A DNA stretch of 64,000 bases from Mycobacterium sp. HUMS_12744610. Its GTDB lineage: Bacteria > Actinomycetota > Actinomycetes > Mycobacteriales > Mycobacteriaceae. Shown in pieces: positions 60,831 to 64,000 of the stretch (position 1 is the first letter of the stretch; the number at the start of each line of letters is the position of its first letter). Made by a program: the position numbers and the translations under genes. The stretch spans positions 2,914,001 to 2,978,000 of the forward strand of contig NZ_JBGEDP010000001.1 of NCBI RefSeq assembly GCF_041206865.1, given 5' to 3'. The notes under the pieces are model-generated. The model saw nothing but the letters and a program-made list of their open reading frames with translations. It was not told the DNA's origin and made no database searches.

Positions 60831-62093
60831 TCAGGACGGGCCGGACGGCGACATTTGCCGGAGTATCTGTTCGGCGGTACGCCGTCCGCTCACCAGCGCG
60901 CCCTGGATGGAGGCGGTGTCACGGTGGTCGCCACACCACCACAGGCCCTCGCGGATGCGCACGGGGCGGCGCACGCGCAGCGGCGGCGGCTGAGCCGGTA
61001 GTGCGTCGGGAATGACGTGGCGTTGCAGCAGCCGCCAGCCGCGGCCGTCGGCGCCCAGGACGTCGGCGGCATGGCGCCGCGTCGCGTCCTCCTCGGGCGG
61101 CTCTCCCTCCGCCGTCAGCAGCGCCGACGCGCAGATCAGATGGCGCCCCGGCGGGGCATAGCTGGGTGCGGCGGCGCTGATGACGGCGGTGTTGAGTACC
61201 GGTCCGGGCGGCCGGGGTCGCCCGTCGACCCAGAGCATCGGCAGCGTGCTGGGCGCCTCGTCGGCGGCCCACCAGTCGGTCACGACGCCGCGCATGGCCG
61301 GCGGCGGATGGCCGGTCAGCGCCGCGGCCGCCACCGGATCGATGGCCACCACGACGTCGCGGGCGCGCGCGACGGCGTCGGGAGCCCGTACCGTCCACCG
61401 GTTCCCGTCACGCTCGACGTGGGTCACCCTGCGGCCCAAGGTGATTCGGCTTGTCAGCGGCCGAGCGAGCTGTTGCGGCAGTGCGTGCATGCCGTCGGCC
61501 GGCAGGCCGGGCACCCCGAGCACGAACATGCGGGCCAGCAGCAGGCAGAACGCGTTGGAGGTGGCGCCGGTGTCCTCGAGCACGACACCGGCGAGGAAGC
61601 GGTCGACGACCCGGCGCAGTTCGCCGCGGGCGCCGCAGCGGTCCAGCCGCTCGCGCACGGCGCCGTCGCCGTGCCCGGATTTGACGGTGTGCGGTCGCAA
61701 CGCCCCGGCCGCCCAGCGCCCGAGCCCGATGGCTTCGCGGGGCCGGATAATGCCCGAGGCGAGCATCTTCGGTATCCGCGCCGGCTCGCGCAGCGGATGG
61801 GCCAGCACCGCCGCGTCGCGCTCGCGCCGCACCGCCACCCCGGCGGCGAACGGTTGCAGGCGCAGGGCGTCGAGGTCGACGCAGGCTGCGAGCTCCGGAT
61901 AGGCCGGGTTGAGCACCTGGAAGCCGCGGTCGCACCGGAAGCCGTCGACCACATCGGTGCGGATGCGGCCACCGACGTCGTCGCCGGCTTCCCACACCCG
62001 CACCTCGCGGCCCGCGGCGGCCAGCACGCCGGCACAACGCAACCCGGCCAGGCCCGCGCCGATGACCAGCACCTCGACGTCGTCGTCGGTCAC
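60831..62093 (-). CDS. FAD-dependent oxidoreductase, amine oxidase / protoporphyrinogen oxidase-like
   Basis: A 420-residue flavoprotein: VLVIGAGLAGLRCAGVLAAA and VWEAGDDVGGRIRTD (GGRIRT motif) at the N-terminus, GLWWCGDHRDTASIQGALVSG at the C-terminus. GTG 62093 lies just after the upstream DUF427 stop with 4 bases between, so the pair is one operon. Function unknown; similar proteins act on carotenoids or amines. Confidence 0.87.
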   Translation of the reverse strand: MTDDDVEVLVIGAGLAGLRCAGVLAAAGREVRVWEAGDDVGGRIRTDVVDGFRCDRGFQVLNPAYPELAACVDLDALRLQPFAAGVAVRRERDAAVLAHPLREPARIPKMLASGIIRPREAIGLGRWAAGALRPHTVKSGHGDGAVRERLDRCGARGELRRVVDRFLAGVVLEDTGATSNAFCLLLARMFVLGVPGLPADGMHALPQQLARPLTSRITLGRRVTHVERDGNRWTVRAPDAVARARDVVVAIDPVAAAALTGHPPPAMRGVVTDWWAADEAPSTLPMLWVDGRPRPPGPVLNTAVISAAAPSYAPPGRHLICASALLTAEGEPPEEDATRRHAADVLGADGRGWRLLQRHVIPDALPAQPPPLRVRRPVRIREGLWWCGDHRDTASIQGALVSGRRTAEQILRQMSPSGPS

Positions 62094-62097
62094 CGCG

Positions 62098-62592
62098 TCA
62101 CCAACCCATCGATCGGGGACCGCCTTTGAACGGACCGGTGATCCAGCTGGTGATCCAGCCACCGTAGAAATCACCCGGCTGCGGCACGACGACCTCGCCG
62201 TTGACGGTGCACCGGTCGACCCGCGAAGCCATCACCGCGACCATGCCGGCGATCGACGCGAACGCGGGTGTCGGGCTCGGATAGGTCCACGCCGCCTTCG
62301 GGGCGACGGCGTTGCCGCCGACGACGTCGTAGTAGGCGGCCTGACCTTTCCATTCGCACCACGAGCTGCCGGACACCGGGCGCAACGCCCTGGCGGTGAA
62401 CGCGTCGCGGGGAAGGTAGTAGGTGGGTGGGTGGCTGGTTTCGAGCACCCGAAGGGCCCGCGAGGCCGACGCCACCACCTCACCGCCGAGCTCGACGGTG
62501 ATGGCACCGGTGAAGGGCTCGATCCGGGGCGGCCGCGGATAGTCCCACACGTTTTCCGGCTGCGGGGCGTCGCGTTGGCGTTGGCGAGTCAT
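62098..62592 (-). CDS. DUF427 family protein
   Basis: A 164-residue protein matching DUF427: PPTYYLPRDAF, SWCEWKGQAAYYDVV, AAWTYPSPTPAF. Often coupled to FAD oxidoreductases, as here. ATG 62592. Function unknown. Confidence 0.88.
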   Translation of the reverse strand: MTRQRQRDAPQPENVWDYPRPPRIEPFTGAITVELGGEVVASASRALRVLETSHPPTYYLPRDAFTARALRPVSGSSWCEWKGQAAYYDVVGGNAVAPKAAWTYPSPTPAFASIAGMVAVMASRVDRCTVNGEVVVPQPGDFYGGWITSWITGPFKGGPRSMGW

Positions 62593-62676
62593 GCCCGGGT
62601 CCCGGGGCGGGCGGTCACGTCGCGGGCCGGCAACACGAAGCCCACGGTACGCCGGGCGGGCGCGTGCCCGGGCGGG

Positions 62677-63591
62677 TTACCGCAGGCTCAGCCAGACCAG
62701 GCTGGCGCCGCCGACCACGGCGCAGTAGATGGCGAACGGCGTGAGCGTGCGGGTCTCGAAGTAACTGGTGAGGTACCGCACGGCGAAGTAGGCGCTGACG
62801 AACGATGCGATGCTGCCTGCCACGACCTGGCCGAAGATGCCCTCGCCCAGCGGCCCGAACAACTCCGGGATCTTGTACAGCCCGGCGGCCAGGATGATCG
62901 GCGTCGCCAGCAGGAAGGAGAAGCGGGCGGCGTCTTCGTGCGACAGGCCGCGCCACAGCCCGGCCACGATGGTGATGCCCGAGCGGCTGATGCCGGGGAA
63001 CAGCGCGAGGATCTGGGCGCACCCGATAAGCACACCGCGGCCCAGCGGCAGGCGGCCGAGCCGGTCGTCGACGGCCTCGCCGCCGTGGGCCTGCGCCGCC
63101 TCGGCGGCCGGGCCCGCCGGTGCGGGGGCGAGGCGGCGACGCAGCACCTCGCCGGCATAAAGGGCGAAGCCGTTCAGCAGCAGGAACGCCGCCGACGGGA
63201 TGGGTTTGCCCAGTGTCGTGCGGAACGTCGATTCCAGCAGCAGCCCGGCCAGCCCCACCGGGATGGTGGCCGCCACCAGCAGCCAGGCCAGCCGCTCGCC
63301 CGAGGTCTGGATGCGGCGATGCCGCACCGACGACACCAGTCCGGCCACGATGCGCACCCAGTCCCGCCAGAAGAACACCAGCAGGGCGGCGGCGGTCGCG
63401 ACGTGCAGACCGACTATGAAGGCCAGGTACGGCGACTTCGGGGCGGAGACGTTGAGGTCCTGCGCCCACCGCCCCCCGATCAGCGCCGGGACCAGCACCG
63501 AGTGGCCGAGGCTGGATACCGGGAACAACTCGGTGACGCCCTGGAAAGCGCCGACCACCACGGCCTCGAGGTAGCTCAAGTGCGCGCTCAC
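62677..63591 (-). CDS. uppP: Undecaprenyl-diphosphatase UppP (BacA family)
   Basis: A 304-residue membrane phosphatase that recycles undecaprenyl pyrophosphate for peptidoglycan synthesis. Motifs: FQGVTELFPVSSLGHSV near the N-terminus and FPGISRSGITIVAGL near the middle, 7-8 helices. GTG 63591 places the family motif at the normal distance; in-frame ATGs at 63609, 63618 and 63651 would extend it. It may be a second UppP, as M. tuberculosis has its uppP elsewhere. Divergent from the CoA-transferase gene. Confidence 0.85.
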   Translation of the reverse strand: MSAHLSYLEAVVVGAFQGVTELFPVSSLGHSVLVPALIGGRWAQDLNVSAPKSPYLAFIVGLHVATAAALLVFFWRDWVRIVAGLVSSVRHRRIQTSGERLAWLLVAATIPVGLAGLLLESTFRTTLGKPIPSAAFLLLNGFALYAGEVLRRRLAPAPAGPAAEAAQAHGGEAVDDRLGRLPLGRGVLIGCAQILALFPGISRSGITIVAGLWRGLSHEDAARFSFLLATPIILAAGLYKIPELFGPLGEGIFGQVVAGSIASFVSAYFAVRYLTSYFETRTLTPFAIYCAVVGGASLVWLSLR

Positions 63592-63742
63592 GCCTGGGAT
63601 GCCCCCCATCGGCTCCATCGGAATTGTGTCGACAGGTACGGCTTCGCGCACCGGCCTGTGACGTTAGTCGACGCCGCCCGCACCCGGCCCACCGACCGGG
63701 GATCGCGACGGGCGCATCGAAGCCGGCGACCGGTCCCGACTG

Positions 63743-63748
63743 TACGGT
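63743..63748 (+). promoter_or_regulatory. -10 element for a leaderless CaiB/BaiF transcript
   Basis: TACGGT ends 6 bases before the ATG at 63755 with no ribosome binding site between, fitting a leaderless transcript. Confidence 0.4.
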
Positions 63749-63754
63749 GTGCAG

Positions 63755-64000
63755 ATGGCCGACGGGTTGCTCGACGCCGTGCGCGTCCTCGACTTGTCCA
63801 CGGGGGACGCCGACGCGGTGACCCGCCTGTTCGCCGATCTGGGCGCCGACGTCCTCAAGGTCGAGACGCCGGGCGGGAGCCCGGAACGCGAGGCGCTGCC
63901 GACGCTGGGCGGTGCCGGCGTGGCGTTCGCGATGCACAACGCCAACAAGCGCGCCACGGTGCTGGACCCGTACGACGACGGCGACTGCGACCGCTTCCAC
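63755..64000 (+). CDS. CaiB/BaiF family CoA-transferase, N-terminal part
   Basis: 82 codons are present before the window ends. RVLDLSTGDADAVTRLFADL and GADVLKVETPGGSPERE are the family N-terminus (type III CoA-transferases), including VLKVE before the CoA-binding region. AMHNANKRATVL follows. By position it corresponds to Rv1866. The catalytic Asp is beyond the window. Confidence 0.88.
   Translation, partial: MADGLLDAVRVLDLSTGDADAVTRLFADLGADVLKVETPGGSPEREALPTLGGAGVAFAMHNANKRATVLDPYDDGDCDRFH

Overview
The window is high-GC chromosomal DNA from a slow-growing Mycobacterium. Gene for gene it follows the M. tuberculosis segment from Rv1815 (serine protease) to Rv1866 (CoA-transferase). The accessory content (phosphoketolase, an agmatinase-like hydrolase with a riboswitch, an SVP-type PPE pair, an AraC/P450 pair) suggests the M. 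avium complex or a close relative; I cannot fix the species. Homologies are from memory of the M. tuberculosis proteins, not from a search.

Layout. 1-3.7 kb: end of a secreted protease, a deazaflavin-dependent nitroreductase-like enzyme, a TetR regulator, and a VOC protein plus a KstD-like flavoprotein behind a KstR-like box. 3.8-11 kb: BacA-type ABC importer, IlvG, a broken DUF2254 gene and secA2. 11-20.6 kb: pgsA2, three DUF881/SbpC-type membrane genes, gcvH, garA, two MerR regulators (one is resR/mcdR), a DUF151 protein, and gcvP behind a tandem glycine riboswitch. 20.6-32.3 kb (minus strand): VWA protein, glcB, two CNNM/CorC proteins, guaB1, gnd1, a BlaR-like protease and blaI. 32.4-37.7 kb: the iron sRNA MrsI with an IdeR-like box, a thioesterase, and ureABCFGD. 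37.8-44.4 kb (minus strand): a frameshifted APC permease, two overlapping PPE genes, and a hydrolase preceded by a guanidine-III riboswitch. 44.5-54.3 kb: ndh, an F420/LLM enzyme, an SDR-like protein, a decayed modABC locus split by a sulfide:quinone-oxidoreductase-like gene under a CsoR/CstR-type operator, apa, a frameshifted GlsB/YeaQ gene and adhA. 54.3-64 kb: CPBP protease, AraC regulator, P450, phosphoketolase, SDR, FAD oxidoreductase, DUF427, UppP and the start of a CaiB/BaiF gene.

How it may work together. The most interesting unit is 33-44.4 kb. A guanidine-III aptamer precedes a gene that would normally be called agmatinase. Its riboswitch, its length and its neighbours fit the Ni-dependent guanidine hydrolase family better. 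That reaction gives ammonia and urea, urease sits beside it, and the intervening permease resembles permeases of guanidine/urea-carboxylase loci. The PPE pair between them could supply outer-membrane passage. This is a coherent but unproven nitrogen-scavenging module.

Genome decay is visible in several places: modB and modC have lost core segments; the APC permease, the GlsB/YeaQ gene and the DUF2254 gene carry frameshifts. MIRU-type 51-53 bp tandem repeats sit at two gene junctions and supply the ribosome binding site at one of them.
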